DNA from: an uncultured Acetatifactor sp.
GTDB lineage: Bacteria; Bacillota; Clostridia; Lachnospirales; Lachnospiraceae
Reading direction: 5' to 3'
Assembly (NCBI RefSeq): GCF_910585425.1
Contig: NZ_CAJUCP010000048.1
Span: forward strand, 1 to 47,284
Length of the DNA: 47,284 bases
Shown: positions 7,200 through 14,279 of the stretch, piece by piece
How the letters are laid out: every line of letters starts with the position of its first letter
Numbering within the stretch: the stretch's first letter is position 1
Translations under genes and position numbers: made by a program
The notes under the pieces: generated by a model
Seen by the model: only the letters and a program-made list of their open reading frames with translations
Told to the model about the DNA's origin: nothing
Databases searched by the model: none

Positions 7200-7835
7200 T
7201 CATACCCCCGCCTTCTTACAGATATCCTGGAGGCAGCACTTATCGCAGTAAGGCTTTGTCCGCGCGGTGCACACCGCCCTGCCGTGGTCCACCAGTCTAT
7301 GGCAGAAGTCGTTGCCCTCCTCGGGCGGGATAAGCTTCCAGAGCTCCTTCTCCACCTTGGCAGGCTCCTTGATGCCGTCCACCAGCCCCATGCGGTTCAC
7401 CAGCCGGATGCAGTGGGTGTCCGTGACGATGGCAGGCTTCCCGAACACATCGCCCATGATCAGGTTGGCGCTTTTCCTTCCTACGCCGGGCAGGGCCAGC
7501 AGCTTGTCGAAATCCTCCGGCACCTTCCCATCGTATTCGTCCCGCAGCATGCGCATGCAGGCGCTGATGTCCCGGGCCTTGCTCTTGCCCAGCCCGCAGG
7601 GATGGACGATTTCTTCGATTTCCTCCACGGGCGCGTTGGCCAGGGCCTCCACATCCGGAAATTTCTCGTACAGCCCTTCCACCACCACGTTCACCCGGGC
7701 GTCCGTGCACTGGGCCGCCAGGCGCACGCTGACCAGAAGTTTCCAGGCCTGGTCGTATTCCAGCGTACAGTCCGCCTGGGGATATTCCTCCTTTAATCTC
7801 TCGATGATCTGCAGTGCCCGCTGTTTTTTTGTCAT
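7200..7835 (-). CDS. nth: Endonuclease III (DNA glycosylase/AP lyase)
   Basis: At 211 residues this has the normal length for Nth, which removes oxidised pyrimidines and nicks abasic DNA in base excision repair. The helix-hairpin-helix LPGVGRKSANLIMG contains the catalytic lysine. The catalytic aspartate lies in VTDTHCIRLVNRMG. The C-terminal [4Fe-4S] ligands read C-x7-C-x2-C-x5-C (CTARTKPYCDKCCLQDIC), with one more residue in the first spacing than in E. coli Nth. The start MTKKQRALQ is preceded by a moderate AAGGAGA site. It is divergent from the [2Fe-2S] gene, and the shared 82-bp gap contains a perfect dyad. Confidence 0.95.
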   Translation of the reverse strand: MTKKQRALQIIERLKEEYPQADCTLEYDQAWKLLVSVRLAAQCTDARVNVVVEGLYEKFPDVEALANAPVEEIEEIVHPCGLGKSKARDISACMRMLRDEYDGKVPEDFDKLLALPGVGRKSANLIMGDVFGKPAIVTDTHCIRLVNRMGLVDGIKEPAKVEKELWKLIPPEEGNDFCHRLVDHGRAVCTARTKPYCDKCCLQDICKKAGV

Positions 7836-7865
7836 TGGTTTCTCCTTATCTGCTTAGAAAATCTA

Positions 7866-7884
7866 CATAAATTTTCGATTTATG
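7866..7884. promoter_or_regulatory. Perfect dyad CATAAAT-N5-ATTTATG between divergent genes
   Basis: A 7-bp perfect inverted repeat with a TTTCG spacer lies between nth (minus) and the BFD-like gene (plus). It is a plausible operator for either gene; no regulator is identified nearby. Confidence 0.4.
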
Positions 7885-7917
7885 CACACACTGTCCCTGA
7901 AAGGACGGTGACAATGT

Positions 7918-8118
7918 ATGGATCCAAATCGAATCATCTGTAACTGCCAGGCCGTGACAGCCGGCGCAATCAAGGAAGCCGTGGATTCCGGGGCCGACAC
8001 CGTAGAGGAGGTGCAGGGCATCACCGGAGCCGGTACGGTCTGCGGGGCATGTCTGGAAGAGGTGGAAAAGCTGGTAAAGAGCCTTGTGGCCCAGCGAAAC
8101 GCCTCACAGTCCTCCTGA
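7918..8118 (+). CDS. BFD-like [2Fe-2S]-binding domain protein
   Basis: A 66-residue single-domain protein of the BFD-like family (PF04324). Cys8-x-Cys10 (IICNCQAVT) and Cys42-x2-Cys45 (TVCGACLEE) are the four cluster ligands, with the helix-turn EAVDSGADTVEEVQGIT between them. Stand-alone copies act as small redox or iron-sulfur partner proteins; bacterioferritin-associated ferredoxin is the model, but no bacterioferritin gene is in the window. The ATG at 7918 is chosen because the family starts immediately before IICNCQ; AAGGA lies about 12 nt upstream, a little far. The gene is one of only three clear plus-strand genes here and converges on recD2. Confidence 0.85.
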   Translation: MDPNRIICNCQAVTAGAIKEAVDSGADTVEEVQGITGAGTVCGACLEEVEKLVKSLVAQRNASQSS

Positions 8119-8149
8119 CCTGCCGGGGCCTTCCTCCGCTTCCGGCAGG
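8119..8149. terminator. Hairpin between convergent BFD-like gene and recD2
   Basis: CCTGCCGG (8119-8126) pairs with CCGGCAGG (8142-8149) across a 15-nt loop, immediately after the plus-strand stop and just before the recD2 stop. There is no U-run, so its function as a terminator is uncertain. Confidence 0.4.
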
Positions 8150-8151
8150 AG

Positions 8152-10371
8152 CTAGTACATCGGTGCTTGAATTCCCGAGTAATCAGTGCTTGATGTCCGC
8201 ACCTCCCCCGACAGCCTGCCTTTCAGCATGCTGTTGCGCGCCGTCACGGTGACGTTGCGCACCGCGTAGGAAAGCGCTTTCCTCGTCCCCACCATCACAA
8301 GGACTTTTTTGGCCCTGGTGATGCCGGTATAGATCAGATTCCTCTGCAGCATCACGAAATGGGTCATCAGCACCGGCATCACCACAATGGGGTACTCGGA
8401 GCCCTGGGCCTTGTGGATGGTGGTGGCATAGGCGTGCACCAGCTCGTCCAGCTCCGTGGCGTCATACACGATTCTCCGATTGTCGAAATTCACCGTAAGC
8501 GTCCTGTCCCCCATGTCCACGGCCTCAATCATGCCGATGTCCCCATTGAAGACTTCCTTGTCGTAATTATTCTTCATCTGCATGACCTTGTCGTTCACCC
8601 GGTATACGAAGCCGCTCCTGCGCAGCCCCTCGCCCTCCGGGTTCAGCGCTTCCTGCAGCGCCAGGTTCAGATTGGTGGCCCCCACCACGCCCTTCTGCAT
8701 GGGGGTGAGCACCTGTATGTCGGCAGGCTGTTTTCCGTAATACCGGGGCAGCTTCTCCTTCACCAGCTTCACGATCTCCGCCGCGGCCTCCTCCGGCTCC
8801 TCCCTCTGGACGAAGAAGAAGTCCGTGCCTTTTCCGTTGGAGATGTCCGGCATCTGTCCCCCGTTGATTCTGTGGGCATTCATGACAATCCGGCTCTCCT
8901 GGGCCTGCCGGAATATTCTGGTCAGCCGGATCACAGGGAAGCTCCCGGAATCAATGATGTCCCGGAGCACGTTCCCCGCGCCTACGGAGGGGAGCTGGTC
9001 GATGTCCCCTACCAGAATCAGCCGCATGCCCGCCGGAATGGCTTTCAGCAGGGAGTTCATCAGGATGATGTCGATCATGGAGCATTCGTCTACAATCAGC
9101 ACGTCCCCCTCCAGGGGATTCTCCTCGTCCTTCTGGTAGCCATCGGGCGGCTTACATTCCAGGAGCCTGTGGATGGTCTTCGCCTCCAGGCCTGTGGCCT
9201 CCGTCATCCGCTTCGCCGCCCTGCCGGTGGGAGCCGCCAACAGAACCTTAAGCCCGTAGGCCCGGTAGGCCGCGATGATGCCCTGGGTTGTGGTGGTCTT
9301 GCCGGTGCCCGGGCCTCCCGTCAGCACCATCACCTTGGCCATGGCGGCCCGCCTGATGGCATCGGCCTGAATCTCGTCATATTCCATGCCCAGGGCCTGC
9401 CCGATTCTGGCCACGTCCACAGAGAGGTTTGCATTTCCGGTATCCCTCCGGGCCCTGGAAAGCTGCGCCCACAGCCTGTCCTGAGCCGGTTCCGCCGCCA
9501 GGCGCTTCAGTTTGTTTGCCGTTCCCGTCTCCGCATAATAAAAGGGCGGCAGGTAGACCGCATCCTCCTCCCGTATCAAATCCTTGTCCCGCAGCATCTG
9601 ATCCATGGTCATGACTACACAGTTATCTTCTGCCTCCAGCAAGGAGGAGGCCTTTTCTATGAGCTGCTCTTTACGGGCGTACACATGCCCCTCGTCAGCC
9701 AGCTCGCTCAGCGTGTACATAATGCCGCTCCGCAGGCGTACATAGGTTTCCTTCCCGAAGCCCAGCTTTCCGGCGATGCCGTCCGCTGTACGGAAGCCGA
9801 TGCCCCAGATGTCGTCAGCCAGCCGGAAGGGGTTCTCCTTCATCCTGGCGATGCTCTCATTCCCGTACTGCCTGTATATCCTGGCGGCAAAGGCCGTGCT
9901 CACGCCATGCTCCTGCAAAAAGAGCATGACATTCTTCACTTCCTTCTGCCGCTCCCAGCTCTCCGCTATCATCCGGATGCGCTTGTGCCCGATGCCGGGT
10001 ATCTCTATCAGGAGCTGGATGTCGTCCTCTATGACCGCGAAGGTATCCGTGCCGAACCGCTGGACGATTTTCTTCGCGTACTTCGGCCCCACGCCCTTTA
10101 TCAGGCCGCTGCCCAGATATTTCTCCATTCCGTAGACGGTGGCGGGGAGCGTCTCCTCCCACTTTGCGGCCATGAACTGACGGCCGTACCTGGCGTCCAC
10201 CTTCCATTCCCCCTCCACCAGGAGCACGGAGCCCACATTTGCGTCCAGGAGGTTCCCCACCACGGTGACCAGGTCGTCATAGCCCTTTACATTGACTTTC
10301 AGGACGGAATAGCCGTTTTCCGGATTCTGGTATGTAATTCGCTCCACGACACATCGAATCGTCATCGCCAT
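8152..10371 (-). CDS. recD2: RecD2-family ATP-dependent 5'-3' DNA helicase
   Basis: A protein of about 739 residues with the RecD2 layout: an N-terminal OB-like and helix-hairpin-helix part (IPGIGHKRIRMI; IWGIGFRTADGIAGKLG), a RecA1 domain with Walker A GGPGTGKTTTT and motif II VLIVDECSMID, and a RecA2/SH3 part with YATTIHKAQGSEYPIVV and TRAKKVLVMVG. RecD2 lacks RecBC partners and works in DNA repair. Start: ATG 10371 or 10365 follow AAGGAG by 4 and 10 nt; the open frame to 10407 has no ribosome site. The last residues (about TSSTDYSGIQAPMY) are encoded by a 41-bp repeat present elsewhere in the window, so the native C-terminus appears to have been replaced or extended. Confidence 0.95.
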   Translation of the reverse strand: MAMTIRCVVERITYQNPENGYSVLKVNVKGYDDLVTVVGNLLDANVGSVLLVEGEWKVDARYGRQFMAAKWEETLPATVYGMEKYLGSGLIKGVGPKYAKKIVQRFGTDTFAVIEDDIQLLIEIPGIGHKRIRMIAESWERQKEVKNVMLFLQEHGVSTAFAARIYRQYGNESIARMKENPFRLADDIWGIGFRTADGIAGKLGFGKETYVRLRSGIMYTLSELADEGHVYARKEQLIEKASSLLEAEDNCVVMTMDQMLRDKDLIREEDAVYLPPFYYAETGTANKLKRLAAEPAQDRLWAQLSRARRDTGNANLSVDVARIGQALGMEYDEIQADAIRRAAMAKVMVLTGGPGTGKTTTTQGIIAAYRAYGLKVLLAAPTGRAAKRMTEATGLEAKTIHRLLECKPPDGYQKDEENPLEGDVLIVDECSMIDIILMNSLLKAIPAGMRLILVGDIDQLPSVGAGNVLRDIIDSGSFPVIRLTRIFRQAQESRIVMNAHRINGGQMPDISNGKGTDFFFVQREEPEEAAAEIVKLVKEKLPRYYGKQPADIQVLTPMQKGVVGATNLNLALQEALNPEGEGLRRSGFVYRVNDKVMQMKNNYDKEVFNGDIGMIEAVDMGDRTLTVNFDNRRIVYDATELDELVHAYATTIHKAQGSEYPIVVMPVLMTHFVMLQRNLIYTGITRAKKVLVMVGTRKALSYAVRNVTVTARNSMLKGRLSGEVRTSSTDYSGIQAPMY
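8163..8203. repeat. Intergenic repeat part B, 41 bp, overlapping the recD2 3' end
   Basis: This 41-bp stretch is identical to 13845-13885. It contains an internal direct repeat (GTGCTTGA at both 8163 and 8186). Here it forms the final coding residues of RecD2; at 13.8 kb it is non-coding. Confidence 0.9.
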
Positions 10372-10423
10372 TCCGCTCCTTTCCGCGAGAACGCCCTCCG
10401 GCATCAATCAGGAGAATGAAAAC

Positions 10424-10452
10424 ATTTTATCATATCAGTCTGCATCTGCCAA
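10424..10452 (-). promoter_or_regulatory. Sigma-A promoter of recD2
   Basis: Minus-strand TTGGCA (10447-10452) and TAAAAT (10424-10429) are spaced by exactly 17 bp, about 50 bp before the chosen recD2 start. Confidence 0.6.
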
Positions 10453-10538
10453 CCATGGAATTATGGAATTGAAGCTGGAATCGAAAGAATTGGGGAGTTC
10501 AAGGCTTTGAACAGCGGGTGGGGATGGCTGGTCGAATC

Positions 10539-10582
10539 AAAAAAGACAAAGATGCCTTCTTTCCAGAAAAAACATCTTTGTC
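10539..10582 (-). terminator. Intrinsic terminator of the XRE-PIN-unknown operon
   Basis: GACAAAGATG and CATCTTTGTC form a perfect 10-bp stem (10545-10554 with 10573-10582), followed on the minus strand by TTTTTTGATT. It lies 40 bp past the stop of the 10.6-kb gene and before the recD2 promoter. Confidence 0.8.
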
Positions 10583-10621
10583 CGTTCCACATTTTCATGA
10601 CGCATTTGGGGCAGAGGTCTG

Positions 10622-10693
10622 TCAAGACTTTTTCTCTACGGAATGCCTTTCTTCCATAGAATGCCTCGCTTCCACGGAATGCCTCTCCTCCAT
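10622..10693 (-). repeat. Four-unit 18-bp hexapeptide repeat at a protein C-terminus
   Basis: The units encode MEERHS, VEARHS, MEERHS and VEKKS plus stop. Copies 2 and 4 have valine codons (GTG, GTA) at the ATG position. They match the consensus seen in the BlaI, BlaR1 and glutaminase genes. Confidence 0.85.
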
Positions 10694-11500
10694 AGTCCCC
10701 TCCTTTATGCCGAGGATTTCCCGGAAACGGGGCTCGCAGAGTCCCAGGAAGTCCTTTATGGGGATGTCCACCGGCTCGTCCAGAGAGCAGTCCGAAAGCT
10801 CCTCCGCATACCGTTCGTATTCCTTGTCCACATGATATCTGTCCCGCAGCAGCCCTGATATCTCTATCCCTGACAGGATATCGTCCTCCACCGCCCGCCG
10901 CATCAGGCCGTATGTAATCATATCCGTGGATAGGCTCAGCACCAGGAGCTCGCACCACATGCCCGTAGCCTGAATCTCCTGAAGCCTGACCTCATAGCCC
11001 TGGCATCTCACCTTTGCTTTCTGCAGGCTCATCAGGTAGTCCACCTTTCTGCCGGAATCCCTGCTGGAGATGTCGGCGTGCCTGACCGGAAGCGAGCGGA
11101 TCAGCGCGGCCCTCTCGCTCTCCCGCCGCTGAGCGTCCTGCATTTGCTGATAGGTCTTCCGGGAGTTCTCCACGCACTCGTCCAGCATCTCCGACAGGTC
11201 GATGCACAGCCGCGTCTGCATCTGGTTGAAAAGCTCCTCCAGGGCCTCCGGCAGCCTGCGCTCCCTGGGCATCCTCATATAATGCCTCCTGATAAAGTCC
11301 TCCTCATGGTCCAGCACATAGTCGCTGCCCTCATGGTAATCACAGGCCAGCTCCTGGATCACATATATCATGTAGTTGTACTGGTTCCGGACATCGCGCC
11401 CCTTTCCCCGGATGATGCCCTTGTACCTGTAATAATCCAGAATCCCTATGAAATCCTCCCAGATGACTCTCCTTCCGTTGATTACGATCCAGTCCCTCAT
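10622..11500 (-). CDS. Protein of unknown function with C-terminal hexapeptide repeats
   Basis: A 292-residue soluble, largely alpha-helical, charged protein that I do not recognise. It begins MRDWIVINGRRVIWEDFIG; a glutamate- and arginine-rich region (LPEALEELFNQMQTRLCIDL to RRESERAALIRS) may be a coiled coil. The start at 11500 has GGGGG 5 nt upstream. The protein ends in repeat units MEERHS, VEARHS, MEERHS, VEKKS, so the 18-bp family forms its C-terminus. It is the last gene of a minus-strand unit after an XRE regulator and a PIN-like nuclease and is followed by an intrinsic terminator. A partner role for the nuclease is a guess from position only. Confidence 0.75.
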   Translation of the reverse strand: MRDWIVINGRRVIWEDFIGILDYYRYKGIIRGKGRDVRNQYNYMIYVIQELACDYHEGSDYVLDHEEDFIRRHYMRMPRERRLPEALEELFNQMQTRLCIDLSEMLDECVENSRKTYQQMQDAQRRESERAALIRSLPVRHADISSRDSGRKVDYLMSLQKAKVRCQGYEVRLQEIQATGMWCELLVLSLSTDMITYGLMRRAVEDDILSGIEISGLLRDRYHVDKEYERYAEELSDCSLDEPVDIPIKDFLGLCEPRFREILGIKEGTMEERHSVEARHSMEERHSVEKKS

Positions 11501-11590
11501 AGATACCCCCTTCGCTTTCGGCAATCATCATTTCCGCGTATGTCCCTGCCAGCGATGAGGCTCCGCTCCATCACTGCTTCCGCTTTCGTC

Positions 11591-12244
11591 TCATATCGTC
11601 TGCTTTATCTTCGCGTATATCTCCAGCCCCTTCTTCCTTCCGAACCGCTTGATCGTATCCAAGTAGAGCACCCTGCGGTCATGGCCCCTCTGCTGCTCCA
11701 CGATGCTGACGATCTGCCCCAGCAGGTCCCGATAGGCCGTATCCGCAAAGCAGCCCTCCAGTGTCTGCCGCATCTCAAGGCGCTCCCCGTACAGCCTGTA
11801 CTGCGCCTCCAGGTTCACCTCCTGCAGCTTCTCCTGAACCAGCCTCCTCCTTGGGCTGTCCTCGTCGGAGGCGCTGATGCACTGCTCGATATTGGGCTGC
11901 AGGATGATCCGCCTGGACGGCTTCATGCATTTCGCCCAGTAATCCTGCACGGCGGAATATCCCTTGTCATTGCTCACGATGGCCACCGTGCCCTGATATC
12001 CCGCGCCGAACAGCGCCCCGATCCTGGACGCGATATAGAAGTCCAGCGCGTTCTTCCCTGTCCTCTGCAGACGGCAGATATCCAGCACGCTGCCCGCTTC
12101 GATGACCTGCTGCAGCTTTCCCTTCTCCACCTTCAGACAGGAATTGCTGTAGAAGACGGTCACACAGTCATCCGGGGACAGATACTCGGCTCCCTGCAGC
12201 CCCTTGCTACAGGTATTCTCGAAATCTATCATAAAATGAAACAT
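11591..12244 (-). CDS. PIN/NYN-like domain nuclease
   Basis: A 217-residue protein whose N-terminal half has the pattern of PIN-like (NYN/PIN_7) RNases: FMIDFENT gives the first acidic residue, TGKNALDFYIAS the second, and AIVSNDKGY the third acidic site at the strand end. Such folds cleave RNA with divalent metal. The C-terminal half (about residues 130-217) is helical and charged and may bind nucleic acid or a partner. The start MFHFMIDFENT lies inside the end of the XRE gene, a 38-bp overlap consistent with translational coupling; the ribosome site is weak. The longer frame to 12298 is not needed by the fold. Confidence 0.75.
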   Translation of the reverse strand: MFHFMIDFENTCSKGLQGAEYLSPDDCVTVFYSNSCLKVEKGKLQQVIEAGSVLDICRLQRTGKNALDFYIASRIGALFGAGYQGTVAIVSNDKGYSAVQDYWAKCMKPSRRIILQPNIEQCISASDEDSPRRRLVQEKLQEVNLEAQYRLYGERLEMRQTLEGCFADTAYRDLLGQIVSIVEQQRGHDRRVLYLDTIKRFGRKKGLEIYAKIKQTI

Positions 12245-12605
12245 ATCCGTCCCCGCACCACGCCATTTTCCTCCACAGATATTCACGGCCGTAGGCAAAC
12301 ATGCGCCTCCACCCGGGGGGCTGCCTCTCCCCTGTCCCTTCCCGCATCTCGCTGGACATGATCAGCAGCTCCTCCATATGCACCTGGAGAAGCTTCGCCA
12401 GCATGAACAGATGATCCACCGACGGCAGAATCTGTCCATGTATCCAGCGGTATATGGGCTGCGGGCAGGACAGGTGGAGAAGACGCTGGATGTCCTTCAC
12501 CGAGTATCCCCTCTGCCTTATCAGCTCCTCCAGATGCCTGCCCGTCCTCTGTAAATCAATGTGCGGATATACGCCTTCCGACAATATGCTCTTCCTCCAT
12601 CCCAT
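12207..12605 (-). CDS. XRE-type helix-turn-helix regulator
   Basis: A 132-residue protein with an N-terminal HTH: LEELIRQRGYSVKDIQRLL followed by SCPQPIYRWIHGQILPSVD, where the recognition helix and the LPSVDHLFMLAKLL tail are typical of Cro/C1 family proteins. The C-terminal 50 residues are basic and aromatic and of unknown role. The start at 12605 is fixed by AAGGAG 5 nt upstream; upstream codons overlap the -10 box. It is the first gene of a three-gene unit with the PIN-like nuclease and the unknown repeat-tailed protein, and a dyad in its promoter suggests autoregulation. Confidence 0.85.
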   Translation of the reverse strand: MGWRKSILSEGVYPHIDLQRTGRHLEELIRQRGYSVKDIQRLLHLSCPQPIYRWIHGQILPSVDHLFMLAKLLQVHMEELLIMSSEMREGTGERQPPGWRRMFAYGREYLWRKMAWCGDGYVSFYDRFREYL

Positions 12606-12657
12606 CCCGTCTCCTTTCCGGCCTGTTCCCGCCCCTTCTGCCCGCCTTCTTGAATCC

Positions 12658-12702
12658 ATCATAGCATCAAATCACGTTTTCGTCATTGGACGGATAGTCC
12701 AA
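12658..12702 (-). promoter_or_regulatory. Promoter and dyad operator of the XRE operon
   Basis: Minus-strand -10 TATGAT (12658-12663) is 17 bp from ATGACG (12681-12686). A perfect dyad TTGGAC-N5-GTCCAA (12686-12702) abuts the -35 box and is a plausible site for the XRE product. Confidence 0.6.
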
Positions 12703-12728
12703 AATGATTTACAGTCAATTTTTCCACG

Positions 12729-12765
12729 AAAAAAAGTCCCTCAGGCATTCCATGAGACTTTTTTC
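12729..12765 (-). terminator. Intrinsic terminator downstream of the DegV gene
   Basis: On the minus strand AAAAAAGTCTCA pairs imperfectly with TGAGGGACTTTTTTT around a 9-nt loop, leaving a T-run. The A-tract on the other side could also serve the opposite direction. Confidence 0.6.
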
Positions 12766-12858
12766 CGCAAATCTATTCTCTTTCGTACATGTTTTCGTAT
12801 GTGCTTTCTTACGTAAATCCGTTCCCCGCATCCATCAGGGCGTTCTTCGGTCTGCCCG

Positions 12859-13725
12859 TCACTTTCCGATCAGAATCATGGACAGCATGCCCGGCCCTGT
12901 ATGGGCTCCGATGATGGGAGACAGCATGGTGCGGCGGATTGCCACGTCAGCGGCCTCCTCCCTCACCTTCTCCACCAGCGCCTCCGCCAGCTCCGGCGTG
13001 TCCGCATCGCAGATATAAATCGTCCTGCACAGCTCCGGATTATAGTTCTCCTTAAAATAGGTGAACAGGGCTGTCATAGCCGCCTTGTTGCCCCGCTTCT
13101 TGTCTATGGTCACCAGCTTGCCGTTCTCGTCGATCTTCAGTATAGGCTTGATGTTCAGCGCGGAGCCCACGATGGCCGTGGCGGCGCTGACCCTGCCGCC
13201 TCGCTTCAGGTACATCAGATCCTGCACCATGAAGAAGTGGCGCAGCTTCGGAATCAGGGCGCTGACGGCATCGAAATTCTCCCGCAGGCTCATGCCCTTC
13301 TTCCTGTTCTCAATGGCCATTTCCGCCAGGATGCCCATGCCGCCGGTGGCAGCAAGCGTATCTACGGGCAGGACTTCCCGATCCGGATACGCTTCCTTCA
13401 GGTTCCCGGCGGCAAGCATGGAGCCCTCATAGGTGGCGGACAGCCCGCTTGACAGGCAGAAATACAGGACCGATTTCCCCTCCTTCAGGAACTTTGCGAA
13501 GTATTCTTCATACATGAAGGGGGAAATCTGGGACGTCCTGGTCAGGTCGCCGCCCCGCTGGCCGTCATAGAAACGCTTCAGCACCGCCTCGTCCTCGCAT
13601 CCGTGGGAAGTGCGCATCTCCTCCCCAAGGGAATATTCCATGGGCACGAATTCGATGCCGTTCTCCTGTGCTATCTCCCGGTCAATGTCTCCCGAGGCAT
13701 CCATACAGATTACATAATCGCTCAT
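12859..13725 (-). CDS. DegV family fatty-acid-binding protein
   Basis: A 288-residue cytoplasmic protein of the DegV family, which binds fatty acids; FakB subunits of fatty acid kinase belong here. The typical landmarks are present: an N-terminal strand with acidic loop (ICMDASGDIDRE), LTRTSQISP as the TSQ(P/I)SP lipid-pocket motif, SSGLSATYEG as the SSxLSGTY-like motif, and the C-terminal IIGAHTGPGMLSM motif. The start is supported by GGAGG 6 nt before the ATG. There is no fakA kinase gene in the window, so the partner is elsewhere if it is a FakB. Confidence 0.92.
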   Translation of the reverse strand: MSDYVICMDASGDIDREIAQENGIEFVPMEYSLGEEMRTSHGCEDEAVLKRFYDGQRGGDLTRTSQISPFMYEEYFAKFLKEGKSVLYFCLSSGLSATYEGSMLAAGNLKEAYPDREVLPVDTLAATGGMGILAEMAIENRKKGMSLRENFDAVSALIPKLRHFFMVQDLMYLKRGGRVSAATAIVGSALNIKPILKIDENGKLVTIDKKRGNKAAMTALFTYFKENYNPELCRTIYICDADTPELAEALVEKVREEAADVAIRRTMLSPIIGAHTGPGMLSMILIGK

Positions 13726-14279
13726 ATCAGTCCTCCATCCTGAAAGGCATGACGCAACAAGCCAGGCCCCTTTTCTGCAATTTATACTGCGTACCGGTTA
13801 AATTTGCAGTACAACCCGACTGCAGACCGCCGGCTATTACACCAGTGCTTGAATTCCCGAGTAATCAGTGCTTGATGTCCGCACCAGGACAAGGCGGAAG
13901 AAGGAGGCGATGCGGGGCATCGGCGACTGACGACAACGCAGTGCCGGGGGGACAGCCAGGGCTGATCGCTCAGGGATTCATGCATCGAGGTACCAGGTGC
14001 TTTCCCGGGGACACCACTGTAAATCCTGGCGGTCCGCAGTATATACTGACGATTGCAAAAGCTTGCCAAATATCCCGACTCACGGGCGAAGAATCCCGGG
14101 GATATTGCGGCAAATTTTATCGCTCGTGGATATATCTTATCATAAAATGTCATCTCCCGCAACCTCTATATCCCAGTCGGTTCCGGCGGTTGCGGCTCCG
14201 TCTGTCCCAGAGGCCTCCCCCTGTCCGCCGCTTTCCACAGCTCTGCCGTTTCCTCCCCGGCCTTGCCGCCAGGTCCCCC
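13726..14279. other. Gene-free gap holding a possible MITE-like element
   Basis: No gene is supported in these 554 bp. The left part is the A+B repeat. A stretch at about 14105-14130 read in reverse (GATAAAATTTGCCGCAATAT) loosely resembles part A, so the segment 13779-14135 could be a small non-autonomous element with degenerate inverted ends. The middle is GC-rich and has no clear stem or start signal. Confidence 0.35.
13779..13885. repeat. Intergenic repeat parts A and B together
   Basis: Part A (TTTATACTGCGTACCGGTTA then AATTTGCAG, from 13781) is followed 35 bp later by part B (13845-13885), which is identical over 41 bp to 8163-8203. Part A alone occurs at 7055-7090. This is the only full-length copy in the window. 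Confidence 0.8.

Noticed and set aside
8359..10419. 686-codon plus-strand frame
   Set aside because: It is the complement of recD2, rich in His, Pro and Arg as expected of an antisense frame in GC-rich DNA.
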